In this document: one piece after another, positions 9,942 to 18,810 of the stretch | How positions within the stretch are numbered: position 1 is the stretch's first letter | Layout: each line of letters begins with the position of its first letter | Origin: Hypsibius dujardini | Taxonomy: Eukaryota; Tardigrada; Eutardigrada; Parachela; Hypsibiidae | Assembly (NCBI GenBank): GCA_001579985.1 | Contig: LRSR01006631.1 | Location: 2,509 to 26,900, forward strand | DNA length: 24,392 bases | Reading direction: 5' to 3' | Notes under the pieces: generated by a model | Databases searched by the model: none | What the model saw: the letters and a program-made list of their open reading frames with translations, nothing else | What the model was told of the DNA's origin: nothing | Made by a program: the position numbers and the translations under genes

Positions 9942-10205
9942 ACCTTGGCCGTCAAACGTCCTTCACTTGCTGTATTAAGGCTCTGTACAGCCAGGCAGAC
10001 TTGTATGAGAGGCAAAGCAGAGAAGCACGATTGGCGACACTGGTTCTGCCGATAGCGCCACCTACGGCCACGGCCAAGGTCGTGAAACGGCCGCCAAATT
10101 GGCGACCCATACATAGTCGTGTCAGTGTGAAGCGCCACCTCTTGGGCTTTCAACTGGGGTGCAGCTTGGGTGGCAAGCAGTCCGCATACACGCGTGATGT
10201 ACATG

Positions 10206-10434
10206 CACACAGACAAAGGCACAGATAAAAACATAAACACAGACACAGCCAAAGACACAGACACAGACACAGACACAGACACAGACACAGACACAGACAC
10301 AGACACAGACACAGTTACAGACACAGACACAGATAGAGACACAGGCACAGGCACAGACATTGACACAGACATAGACATAAACACAGACACAGACAAAAGC
10401 AGGCAAAGACACAGACACAGACGTAGACACGGAC
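10206..10434. repeat. (CAGACA)n hexamer array
   Basis: The near-perfect core lies at 10254-10312 with diverged flanks. Translated, it gives Thr-Asp repeats, so the long open frame here is not a gene. It is the reverse complement of the TGTCTG hexamer array at 21917. Confidence 0.95.
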
Positions 10435-11156
10435 GTATAGGTTCTCTTTTTCAAATTGTAGATGTAGGACACAATGTCTTGGGGGATTTTGACCGGCGAA
10501 CGGCTTGTCACGTAGTGTCTGTTCGTTCTGGAGATCGACGAACGGTCTTCGACTTTGGTCACTGGCGAGGGGGAAAACCCATGGCTAGACTGACACTAAA
10601 TAGATTGGTCTTATCTTTGGCACACTTAACGAAAGTGTGGCAGCGTCCAGCGTCGTCGCAACTAGACCCACTACCACGCCGCGTCGAAGTCTGGCGAGTG
10701 AAATGCGTAAATTTTCACGCCTTTCCAGCGCGGTGTTCCATGAAAAAAGTATCACATCAACCTAAATATATTTAGCGTACTAGTACATAATAAGAAGGTA
10801 AATTACACTGTGCAAATCAGGTCACGATTAGGACCGTTTGCTCCACTCTGCGTAGGGAACCGACTGAGTTGATGTTGGAATTAGTCTGCTCGTTATCAAG
10901 ATGCTTCTATAAAGTCAACGGTTGCACGAACGCAATAGGATTATGTCCATTTTTTTATCGTAAGGTTTAGTCGTTCACCCCGTTGGCCGATTTCGCCTTT
11001 TTGGAAGAACTGCAGACTTATCTTGCAGCTGACAAGCTAGGGAGCTGTTTGCGTGGTTTGTTTGTCTTACTTGTGTTGCCGATCTCCAGGTCCTTGCCTT
11101 CGCATGTCTGTCTGATTTTTGGCGATATATGTTTACACCAATCATGTAATTGACTG
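10435..11156. other. non-genic stretch, nothing recognised
   Basis: Unique sequence with no strong motif. Near D-box TCATGTAA at 11142. Confidence 0.4.
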
Positions 11157-11233
11157 TGCCTGTGCTTTCTCTGTGTTGTCTGTTTGTGTCTATTTGCCTG
11201 CCTTCTTGACTGCTTGTCCGTCTGCCCGTCTGT

Positions 11234-11286
<53 letters not shown>

Positions 11287-11372
11287 TGCCTGTTTGCCTG
11301 CCTGTCTGTTCTTTCTTTGTCTGTTTGTCTGTCTGTGGGCCCGTTTGTCTATCTGTTTGTCTGTCTGTCTAG
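11157..11372. repeat. TCTG / TGCC tetranucleotide array
   Basis: The pure (CTGC)n core lies at about 11235-11284, flanked by TCTG and TTTG variants. Confidence 0.95.
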
Positions 11373-12120
11373 ATTCAATGTGTACGGTATGTTCCGACCG
11401 TTACCTCTGTCTGTGGTCATATACCACAGGCTAGTGTACCACGATGTGGTGGTAAAAAACGAATCTCAACGCTTCACTTGGTACATCATCGGAGTTGCTC
11501 TTCTCATTCCAATCTCCCCCGGACACCGTGTGCGCTCTGTCAGAGTGTAGTCGGCGCGGTTAGACGGTGACCGGGTCAAATCACAGCTCAACTCGCTTGT
11601 TGTGAGTGACCTTACATCGTGGTTCGCCACGCCACGCACACGGCAGACACACGTACTGCAGACACGCTGACCGACCAAGGACCTGCTCATTACAAAGAGA
11701 GCAGTTCACTGACCAGTTGACTCACTGCCGAGTCAGAACACCTAGGCCTACCTACTTCTACTGAATTCTTCAGTTTCACCGATCTACCGGTAGTGCGTCT
11801 AAAATGTCTTTCAATGTAGTAGCGTGATCGTGTGCTTTTTTCATTACCAGTTCTCGCACAACGCAAGAGACGTACTTGATGATGTAGTGACCGATCAGTG
11901 CGGTGTTAAATGAGTTCACTGCTCGATTTCCATTCAACAGAGAGGAGTATCATTAGTTACCTACCATGGATTCGCTTATCAAACTTACTTTTTGTCTGAA
12001 ATTTCTTTAATATTTTGTTATGATTAAGACATACCGTCGTCACGGGTTTGAGTCGGTATTTACACGTGTCTTTGCTGTTTGTGCCTCACTCCACATCATG
12101 TCTTGGGTCCTACATATCCA
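11373..12120. other. non-genic stretch
   Basis: Unique. It has one notable symmetric site, TGACCGGGTCA (11568-11578), two everted nuclear-receptor half-sites around one base. No coding signal is recognised. Confidence 0.4.
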
Positions 12121-12243
12121 ACCTGCCTCTGTCTGTTTGTCTGTCTGCCTGCCTGTCTGCCTGCCTGTTTGTCTGTTTGCCTGCCTGTCTGCCTGCCTGT
12201 TTTTCTGTCTGTCTGTGTGCATGTCTGTCTGGCTGGCTGTCTG
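12121..12243. repeat. TCTG / CTGC tetranucleotide array
   Basis: TGTC, TGCC and TTTG units with little unique sequence. Confidence 0.93.
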
Positions 12244-13253
12244 CATTTTGTATTCTCGGCTTCGTGACTGATCTCTTCACGGGGTTTCTCCCAAAGGATT
12301 TAGTGACCCTAATCCACGGTACCACACGCGATTTATCAGTAGGGCGTAATTTTTCTGTGTCACCCATTGCCTGTACGCGCGGTAGACATTGCACCTGTTT
12401 TCGCCCTTAGAGCGAGCCACGCAAAACAACAGAACGCCGAAAACCAGCCTACCAGCCGGGTCATTGACTTTCTTTCCTTTTTTCCACGATTCCATCAGAA
12501 ACGAGAGAAACACATTACAGGCAGTCACAGTGAATAGTGGAACAAAGATAAGAACGGGTGGGCTCGCTTAAAAACTAGGCTAAACATCATCATCGAGCCA
12601 CGACCCGGAGGCCGTGGTTATCATCAAAGCTGAGCTGATCTCTCTCTCTTAAGAGTCAAAATCACCTGTGAAACACACATGCAGTCCCGTCATCCAGACA
12701 ACACGTGTGTGTTTGTCTGCGGTATATAACTGCCTGTGGGTTGGCGACCTGATTTCCACATGTAAATGTTGTTTATAAATATATCGCCGGTACAAATAAG
12801 CGAGGAATGTGATGTGCGTACTTTCTCTCTCGTCGTGCCCTGTCATCCTCCCAGTTGTGGAGGTTGTGGTGGTGGTGGTGGGGGGAGGGGGACATAAAAG
12901 ATGGTATTTAAATATGGTTATGTCCATCGTTTATTGGGTTAACGATGTGGGGGAGAGCCACGCCATCCCCGTTTATGATATCGCGGGCACACACTACACA
13001 CACACATCTATTACTGTACATACGGTACATGTGTGTGCGGGAAAGAACCGGATGACAAGAACCTGCAAAATATCCCTCCTCTGAGGAAAAAGCAGAACGG
13101 CATTTTGGGGCCATCACTCCCTTTCCCAGTTGCGAGGTACCTTATCAGTCGGGGTATGTCGCAAAAATAGGGTTAACAGTGTACTGATAATAATTTCGGA
13201 AAATTTTACCCGTTAAGCTTCACAAAGGGAATGACACATTATTGCCAGACAAA
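12244..13253. other. non-genic stretch
   Basis: Contains a CACGTG (12702-12707) and a GGT-rich run (12860-12890). Nothing coding is recognised. Confidence 0.4.
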
Positions 13254-13556
13254 CAATGTGTGTCTGTCTCATAGTCGGCGTGATTCTCTGTATGTCCTGT
13301 CCAATATCCGTCCCATGTGACCAATGTCTCTATGACTGTATGTCCGCGTGTCTGTGTCTGTGTGTCTGTGTCTGTGTGTCTGTGTCTGTGTGTCTGTGTC
13401 TGTGTGTTTGTCGATTTCTGTGTGTTTGCGTCTGTGTGTGTCTGTGTATCTGTGTCTGTTTGTCTATGTCTCGGTGTCTGTGTGTCTGTCTACGTGTTTG
13501 CCTGCCTTCCTGTCTGTCTGACTTTCTGTTTGTTTGTTTGTCTGTCTACATGTCTA
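13254..13556. repeat. TGTC / TG compound microsatellite
   Basis: Mostly GTGTCTGTGTCT units with TTTG and CCTG interruptions. Confidence 0.93.
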
Positions 13557-15080
13557 CAATGTGCCTTAATAACCTTGCCATCTCATATCGAATTCATATC
13601 ACACAGAGGCTCCCTGCCTGCCACAGCAAGGGATCACTCGTATTCATCATCAGCCCGAAGCACACTCGGGAAGTGGGCCTGTTTTTTTTGTGTGACAATA
13701 ACCCCGTTAACGTTTGCCCCCGGAGCTGAGCAAGAGATTGGCTGACTTGTTCGTTGAAGCAAAAACCCCTCTTGGGAATACACAATTCCAAGTTCTCGGT
13801 CGAGTTGTGACCATCAAAATTAGACAGTCATGACGGGAGCTCGCACAGCGCGCAGATTAAGGTCGGCCTTGAAGTACCCACACACGTTGTAACTGGTAAC
13901 TGTGAAACTGTCTCCGCTCAATGCTCCCGTTTCCCACTTTTCTCGCCCACACTTTGAAATTAAAGCTGCTGCTGAAAAAAAACTGTGATGCAGTATGAGT
14001 CTGACCCTGGCCCTGAGGAGTCATCTCGCGAGAAAGGGGCCTCCGAACGAATGCGTAGCAGCAGCAGCAGCCGCGGAGGAAGTAGAACGGAAAGCGCCCC
14101 CCTTGACACACGGTTCGTGGGCTGAATGATGATTGAGAGGGGGACTTCTCGCCCGCGCCCCTCAAATATTCAGGTTGACCCACTTGGCGAGGCAGAAAAC
14201 CCCAAACCTAAACTAATCTCCAAAAATTAAGGCCACTTCCAGGCCGGAATGACTTTCATTTACCCACATGTTCGCTATAAGTCTGGGAACCTGTAATTGA
14301 CCGTCCACGTCCTCTCTCCTCTCTCTCTCTCTGCATCTCTCTCTTTCTCTCTCTCTCTCTTTGGATATTTTTATAACACCCAAGGAGCGAGATGAGGTTA
14401 AAAAGGGTTAAGGACGTTTGTCAGTTTATCCAGAAAGTTTAAGGTCAAGTGCGCGGTTTGGAAAGTTCCAAACTGCCAATATCTATTCTAGCAGTTCAGC
14501 TCGCAGAAAGATCTGAGATCACAAGTGTCGTCTTGACTCCAAAATTACACGGAAAAACATTTTCTAGCTCCATGGTCTTAATTAAATCTTATTCCAGGAA
14601 TTCCGGGACTTCTGTTCCTGTTTATTCATTTTTTTCGCAATACATGTCACTATGGGTCTTAGAGTATATTCATTTACAAGTCAAGAGCTCTCGAATGAGT
14701 ACGAATAATGGCCATGCCTGCGGCGAGCTTTACGATACACAGAATCCTATTTACATGCTTACGAGGAAAAGAATTTAACGCTTGTTTTTCCCGCTCCTGT
14801 GTTGTGCATGTTGATGTGGAAGAACCCCCCCCCCCCACACACACACACACACTGACAGCCACGACCCATTCGGGGAACCCTGCGACAGTACAGTGCGTCC
14901 TGCTATCGCTGACCCAGTTTCCCGTCATCCTAACAGAGAGTGATGTGGAAGAAGAAGTGACCCGTTTCTGGTGCGTTAATAACTCATTCAGGGGCCTCAC
15001 TATAAATTCGGTCGTCATCCACACAGCATCACAACGAGACACCCGGGACTCGAGACATAGTTCTCCAGCCTGACGGTTCG
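13557..15080. other. non-genic stretch with short repeats
   Basis: Contains (GCA)5 at 14056-14071, CT runs at 14311-14361, and a C12 run followed by (AC)n at 14825-14852. The TTAAGGTCA half-site lies at 14439. No gene is recognised. Confidence 0.4.
14439..14447 (+). promoter_or_regulatory. extended nuclear-receptor half-site TTAAGGTCA
   Basis: Matches the TNAAGGTCA form used by ERR and FTZ-F1/SF-1-type monomeric receptors. It lies 3.1 kb upstream of the start codon and is isolated. Support is weak on sequence alone. Confidence 0.2.
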
Positions 15081-15310
15081 CGGAAAGCGACTATTATGCT
15101 TCCCCCGTCCGGATTTGTACCCGCGACGGCTTTCTGGGACGCCGCCTGCGTAAACGGGATGCGTGTCTGTTCAAGGTCGCGTGTTCAGTCTAGGGTGTTT
15201 GTGGGTGCTGCACCCGTTTCACGTTTTCTGTCTGCATTAGGATGGGTCTAATGTGAAACGGGCACATAAAAACATCCTGACTGAGGTCTTTGACACCTTC
15301 AGTGGCGTGT
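15081..15310. repeat. possible SINE-like remnant with 10-bp inverted repeat
   Basis: The minus strand has GGTACAAATCC (15121-15111), one mismatch from a tRNA B-box, and a weak A-box-like TTACGCAGGCGG 20 bases before it, which is closer than in a real tRNA. Next to this lies a perfect inverted repeat, CCCGTTTCAC (15213-15222) and GTGAAACGGG (15253-15262), with nested CATTAG/CTAATG. The segment ends at a TGTC array, as retroposon tails often do. It may be a decayed tRNA-derived element; the identity is uncertain. Confidence 0.25.
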
Positions 15311-15315
15311 TACAC

Positions 15316-15385
15316 GTTGTCTGTTTGTCTGTCTGTTTGTCTGCTTGTTTGTCTGTCTGTCTGCCTGCCTGTCTGTCTGTCCGTA
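15316..15385. repeat. TCTG tetranucleotide array
   Basis: GTCT units with TTTG and CCTG variants. Confidence 0.93.
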
Positions 15386-16363
15386 TATAGTGTGGAATAT
15401 TTCTCAGAGCACATGTGTGTGCTACATATGATTAATTGCTTATTACCGGTGCAGTGATGGGGTGGTGTTGTTTTGATGGATTTGAAGGTACATTGACGAA
15501 TGGTTCAGCTGTGAGCCTGAGAGTGCAGTCCGAAGATGCTTTCCCCGCGCTTTTGTGTTGTTGAGTGTGCGGTCTGAAGATGTCCGGCATGGTAACGGTT
15601 CATAAGGCGCGAATACATATAATCGCTTCTCTTTTTCTCTCTCTTCTCTTCTTCTCTCTTTTCTCTTCTCTTTTTCGGCACACTGTCCTCCTCCCTGCAG
15701 TTTTATCGGTAATGGGTGTTGTTGTTTTGTGGTGTTGAAACTGGGCGGTTGTTTACTCACTGCTTTGGTTTAGTGCCGGTATACACGCGCACACACACGC
15801 ACACACGCGGAGAACTGTTCTGAGAATGAGAAGAGCGACTTGGACTTGAACTTGAATTAGGTTACAACACGTCTGCAGTTTTTGCACATAAACACAGCAA
15901 CATCGATTGCGGAAGGGGCACCGCGTACCCTACTGGTTAATGGGTTCTCTACGCATGCTCAACAGCAACATGAAAACTAATGAATGAGTCATGTTTTTTG
16001 GTCAAGAAAGGGATGCAGCAACGAAATTTTGCCTGGATTTGGCATATGGCAGGCGTTAGGCCGAATCAGCAGGCGGTAATGGAAATAATTTGTAAAATTC
16101 GTAATGTTTGGGTTATGCAACACATAGCACGCCCTTGTGGTGTATCATTTTTAATCACTTACAAATTAGTCGCTACAATAGATAATAATTTATGGATGTG
16201 GTATGGCAGTCAGTCAATTGTTCTTTCTTATTATTACAGCATCTTCGACGCGCCGACGCATCGTAAACTTCAGGCGCACGCTCTTGATCAATAAGGAACA
16301 AGTGAAACCCGGTGACTGACTGACTGGCGTACTCACCCACCGGACATAAGAATTCTCACTTTC
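15386..16363. other. non-genic stretch
   Basis: Contains a CT/TTCTCT run (15630-15676), an ACACGC run (15783-15808) and an AT-richer segment at 15960-16260. That segment has a 104-codon ATG frame which I do not recognise. A C/EBP-like TTATGCAA is at 16113-16120. Confidence 0.4.
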
Positions 16364-16462
16364 ACACACACACACACAGCCACACAGAGCCACACACAGC
16401 CACAGAGCCACACACAGCCACACACAGCCACAGAGCCACGCAGAGCCACGCAGAGCCACACG
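16364..16462. repeat. CACACAGC / CAGAGCCA array
   Basis: Imperfect units of 8-10 bases, related in composition to the array at 23218-23395. It borders the GC-rich promoter-like island. Confidence 0.93.
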
Positions 16463-16463
16463 C

Positions 16464-16830
16464 TGCCCAGTTCTTCGGCCGCCCGCGTCAGCGCACGGTG
16501 TCTTTGCGAGTCCACAGCTGACCAGTGCTTCAGTGTCGGTGAAGCACCACAGCCGCTGACCCCGTTCTCTCCCGTGTGTGGCGCACGCGACTTCAAAGGG
16601 AAGCCTTCCGGCGATTGGACCGTCGCGGCCGAAACTGGACCACTGGGTACGTGTAAGTCTCCCGCTTTACAGTTGGCTTTTGATCACGCTATGTCTGGCC
16701 CCGTTTTGCCCGAATCTGGGAAACCCAGTCCAAGAAGGGGCGGGCCCTGCCGGGAGACGTGTACGAACAGCAGCGTGCTAATACGGTCACGCAATCCCAG
16801 CGGTTCACGTGGGTGACCGAGTTACCCGCC
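16464..16830 (+). promoter_or_regulatory. GC-rich promoter-like island upstream of the E75-type gene
   Basis: A CpG-rich stretch with no simple repeat, lying between a CACACAGC array and the putative 5' UTR. It holds a reversed CCAAT box (GATTGG, 16613-16618), a GC box (GGGGCGGGCC, 16737-16746) and an E-box CACGTG (16806-16811). It also holds a perfect 8-bp inverted repeat, GTGCTTCA (16525-16532) and TGAAGCAC (16540-16547), with a 7-base spacer. The combination 0.7-1 kb before the ATG suggests a promoter. Open frames crossing it begin at non-ATG codons and resemble no protein I know. Confidence 0.45.
16525..16547. repeat. perfect 8-bp inverted repeat in promoter island
   Basis: GTGCTTCA, 7-base spacer, TGAAGCAC. 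The two arms are exact reverse complements. It could be a palindromic factor site or a short hairpin; no function is recognised. Confidence 0.6.
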
Positions 16831-17524
16831 TGTTGTTAGTATCCAGTGATTCTTTTGTCGTTCGGCCTAAATAAATAAATTCGCACAAGTCACTCCCTTT
16901 TTTCTGCCCGAACACAACAAGAGGCAGTCCTGGCGAATTAAGCCGAAACCTATTTGGCCTGACTGTGTGTGTGTACCGCGTGTACGGTACTTCTACTAAA
17001 ACTATGTACGTCTGTTTGTAGATGTGAATGAACTCTGATGACCAGCAGCACATCATAAAGAACGACATAGAGAGAGAGAGACAGAGAGAGGCAGACCACA
17101 ACTCCGCGGCACAGTGAGACGACATACCCCTTCCTGACCGGCTGAGTGTAGTAGAGAGAGGAGAGGAGACCGGTATCTAGTGTGCTACTTTGAGAAAGCG
17201 CCGTGTGTGTGTGTGCCTGTGAATCTCAAATCTCCTCAGTCCATTCTCTCCAAAATTAACCGGACTGCGCTGCTGTCTATTGTCTGTGCTGCAAAAATAT
17301 ATTCGGATATTCTGGAGCATTTTCGGCGTGCGTTTTGGTGACACAACACACGCGGGATTTTTACACCATGGACGGGACTATCTGATAGGCCGCCGGTTTT
17401 ATCGATCTCACCGCTGCCTGGGTTGACATATATCTAACTTTGTCGTCCACTGCCACTTCACTGGACACTGCCCGTAAATTTCGTCGCTTTTCCTCCGCTC
17501 TCATTCAACCCCCTTATCAAAGTG
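16831..17524 (+). other. probable 5' untranslated region / proximal promoter of the E75-type gene
   Basis: This is inference from position. An A/T-rich TATA-like run (TAAATAAATAAAT, 16868-16880) is followed by an initiator-like TCACTCC (16890-16896). Another initiator-like TCAGTC sits at 17236-17241 with no TATA box. Neither start site can be decided from sequence alone. The stretch has GA repeats at 17066-17095 and 17150-17170, a TG run near 17205, a short upstream ORF at 17368-17385, and an in-frame stop at 17435 before the main ATG. An upstream untranslated exon spliced into this stretch cannot be excluded. Confidence 0.45.
17368..17385 (+). other. upstream ORF, M-D-G-T-I-stop
   Basis: ATG GAC GGG ACT ATC TGA lies 140 bases before the main ATG, in a different frame from it. 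Its context is CACCATGG, an optimal Kozak match and better than that of the main start. If the transcript includes this region, most scanning ribosomes should initiate here, terminate after five codons and have to reinitiate at 17525. That would give translational control. The ORF and context are seen; the effect is inferred. Confidence 0.55.
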
Positions 17525-17603
17525 ATGGCGGCTAAAGTTGCCTCACACATGCCGCCTTTCGAGCCGGCCAACGGAGTGCCCAAAAACGCCGGTCTCAAAA
17601 TCG
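17525..17603 (+). CDS. E75: E75/REV-ERB-type nuclear receptor (NR1D), coding exon 1 (N-terminus)
   Basis: First coding exon, read as 26 codons plus one base (phase 1). The peptide starts MAAKVASHMPPFEPANG and ends AGLKI. It is a short A/B region with no domain of its own; A/B regions of nuclear receptors are usually disordered and isoform-specific. The ATG at 17525 is chosen because it has G at -3 and G at +4, and because an in-frame TAA at 17435-17437 precedes it with no other in-frame ATG between. The exon ends TCG|GTAAGT at 17603/17604, a strong donor. Its single leftover G joins AT of the next exon to make Asp, giving [11 protein letters not shown], which matches the sequence just before the first zinc finger in E75 proteins. 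The ATG exon is certain only from 17525; its 5' end is not visible. Frame, donor and junction are seen directly. The E75 name rests on exon 2. Confidence 0.88.
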
Positions 17604-17766
17604 GTAAGTAGTCTTGTGTCGTTTGATTGATCTCTTGCGTTGGGTTGCATTTGGCAAGTTACACTGTGTCCACTCTGTGTTAAGTTGTCGACTGGTCAAC
17701 AGGGAGAGTGCCGATCGGTTTCTTCATTTAGTTGATTTACTGATTTCTTGAAGCGAGAATAAATTG

Positions 17767-17825
17767 GCGCTTTCCCCTGTGTCCAGTTCGTGTTCCCTTA
17801 ACAGAACGGACACAGGGGAATGCGC
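17767..17825. ncRNA. intron 1 hairpin, 25-bp stem (pre-miRNA-like, unassigned)
   Basis: GCGC-T-TTCCCCTGTGTCC pairs with GGACACAGGGGAA-T-GCGC; then GTTC pairs with GAAC and TGTT with AACA, around a five-base loop CCCTT. There are two single-base bulges (A17785, G17790) and one T-T mismatch. Both strands fold. Size and near-complete pairing resemble a short miRNA precursor or a structured intronic element. I do not recognise the arm sequence as a known miRNA. Confidence 0.4.
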
Positions 17826-18113
17826 ACATTGATTTTCTCACACTTCCCCGAGTCCGTTGCTCCGCGTTTGTTTGGGTTGTTCCTTGATCTCATCCTGAGA
17901 GTTCTCTTGATCCGCGCAACATTACACGGGAAGGTATACACTCACCCCTACACACACTGTGGAATATCGTAGCGAGGGGGGAGAAAAAAACATGATTGGA
18001 TCACGCAACATATATCGAGAGATTGGCGATGTGTCTGTGCCGATGTAATGCATGTGTTTGTAAGCCAAGTTCAAGGGACAGACCCAGAGTATTGACTTAA
18101 CCTTTTACATTAC

Positions 18114-18114
18114 A

Positions 18115-18148
<34 letters not shown>

Positions 18149-18193
18149 CACAGACACACAGCCACAGACACAGACACACAGACACAGACACAC
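18114..18193. repeat. CT / CA / CAGACA array in intron 1
   Basis: (CT)n, then (CA)n, then CAGACA units, ending 136 bases before the exon 2 acceptor. Confidence 0.95.
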
Positions 18194-18329
18194 GCTGAAC
18201 TGAACGTCGTTCTGCAAGTGGTTTTTTCTCCTGTCCTCCGTTTGAACTTTATATTGAATTTGCATTTAAACAGTTGTGATGATAAATGTGGATAATGTGT
18301 GATGATGACGATGACGATGTCCTTCATAG

Positions 18330-18418
18330 ATTTCGATGGGACTACGGTGCTGTGCGGAGTGTGCGGCGACAAGGCGAGCGGATTTCACTATGGAGTACAT
18401 TCATGCGAAGGCTGCAAG
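18330..18418 (+). CDS. E75: E75/REV-ERB-type nuclear receptor, coding exon 2 (first zinc finger of the DNA-binding domain)
   Basis: With the last base of exon 1 this encodes 30 residues, DFDGTTVLC...SCEGCK. The four zinc-binding Cys of finger 1 are present (C-x2-C-x13-C-x2-C), as is the P-box start CEGCK that sets half-site recognition. [16 protein letters not shown], together with the FDGTTVL lead-in, is characteristic of E75 (NR1D3) and close to vertebrate REV-ERB. RXR, HNF4, E78 and PPAR differ at several of these positions. E75/REV-ERB proteins are heme-binding transcriptional repressors acting in the nucleus on AGGTCA-type elements; that role is family knowledge. The acceptor is TTCATAG at 18329 and the donor is AAG|GTATGT at 18419. 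The phase 0 break after CEGCK is a common nuclear-receptor intron site. The gene is partial: finger 2 and the ligand-binding domain are outside the window. Odd point: Gly stands between Cys1 and Val where E75 normally has Arg. Confidence 0.95.
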
Positions 18419-18480
18419 GTATGTGGAAATTATACCTTTTATTTAAGAACATTTTAGGATAAATTTATTTTAAGTTTTAA

Positions 18481-18684
18481 TTTAAGTTAAATTTAAAATG
18501 CTACTTCGTCTAAGAAAATATGTTTGTGTATAACGATTCTTTCTAAAGATTATTCATTAATTTAAGTTATATTCACTTTAAATTTATTTTAGCTTAAATT
18601 AGTTAAATTTACTTTTAAGTTAAATTTAGAATATGACTTCGAATAAGGAAATAAATTTAGCGTATAACGGAGTCCGCTCTAAAT
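18481..18684. repeat. duplicated AT-rich element beside exon 2
   Basis: Two diverged copies, about 18481-18547 and 18614-18683, 133 bases apart. Both read TTTAAGTTAAATTTA(A/G)AAT, then ACTTCG, TAAG, AAATA, TTT, GTATAACG and CTAAA in order. They start 63 bases after the exon 2 donor. Confidence 0.75.
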
Positions 18685-18776
18685 GGGCAGGGGCGGCTCG
18701 GCAATTAAGCGGTTATTGAGCTCTTCATTCCACTGAGGCGTGAACGCCAGAGCAGCGTGTGTCGGTCGGCAAGGTG

Positions 18777-18810
18777 CGCAGGCAGGCAGGCAGGCAGGCA
18801 GACAGGCAGA
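18777..18810. repeat. (GGCA)n array
   Basis: About eight tetranucleotide units in intron 2. Confidence 0.95.

Larger units (their letters stand above)
9273..10195. other. repeat-poor island with three D-boxes
   Basis: Contains exact D-boxes at 9311, 9839 and 9932 and near sites at 9481 (TTACGTAC) and 9498 (TTATGTAG). A frame at 9727-9978 covers the last two sites, but no domain is visible. Regulatory use looks more likely than coding. Confidence 0.42.
17604..18329 (+). other. intron 1 of the E75-type gene (726 bp, phase 1)
   Basis: GT-AG intron between the two coding exons. The donor GTAAGT is near-perfect. The acceptor is weak: the 40 bases before the AG are dominated by GATGATGACGATGACGATG rather than pyrimidines, with only CCTTCAT next to the AG. 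The intron contains a 25-bp hairpin at 17767-17825 and a CT/CA/CAGA array at 18114-18193, about 140-215 bases upstream of the acceptor. No further exon was seen inside. Confidence 0.9.

Noticed and set aside
9727-9978. 83-codon plus-strand frame
   Set aside because: No recognised domain; it covers two D-box sites, and a regulatory explanation fits better.
10170-10775. 201-codon plus-strand open frame
   Set aside because: The Thr-Asp string is the CAGACA hexamer array; the remainder has no family resemblance.
15980-16294. 104-codon plus-strand ATG frame with Trp/Tyr/Ile-rich composition
   Set aside because: Follows the AT-rich composition; no domain, and no convincing donor in frame at its end.
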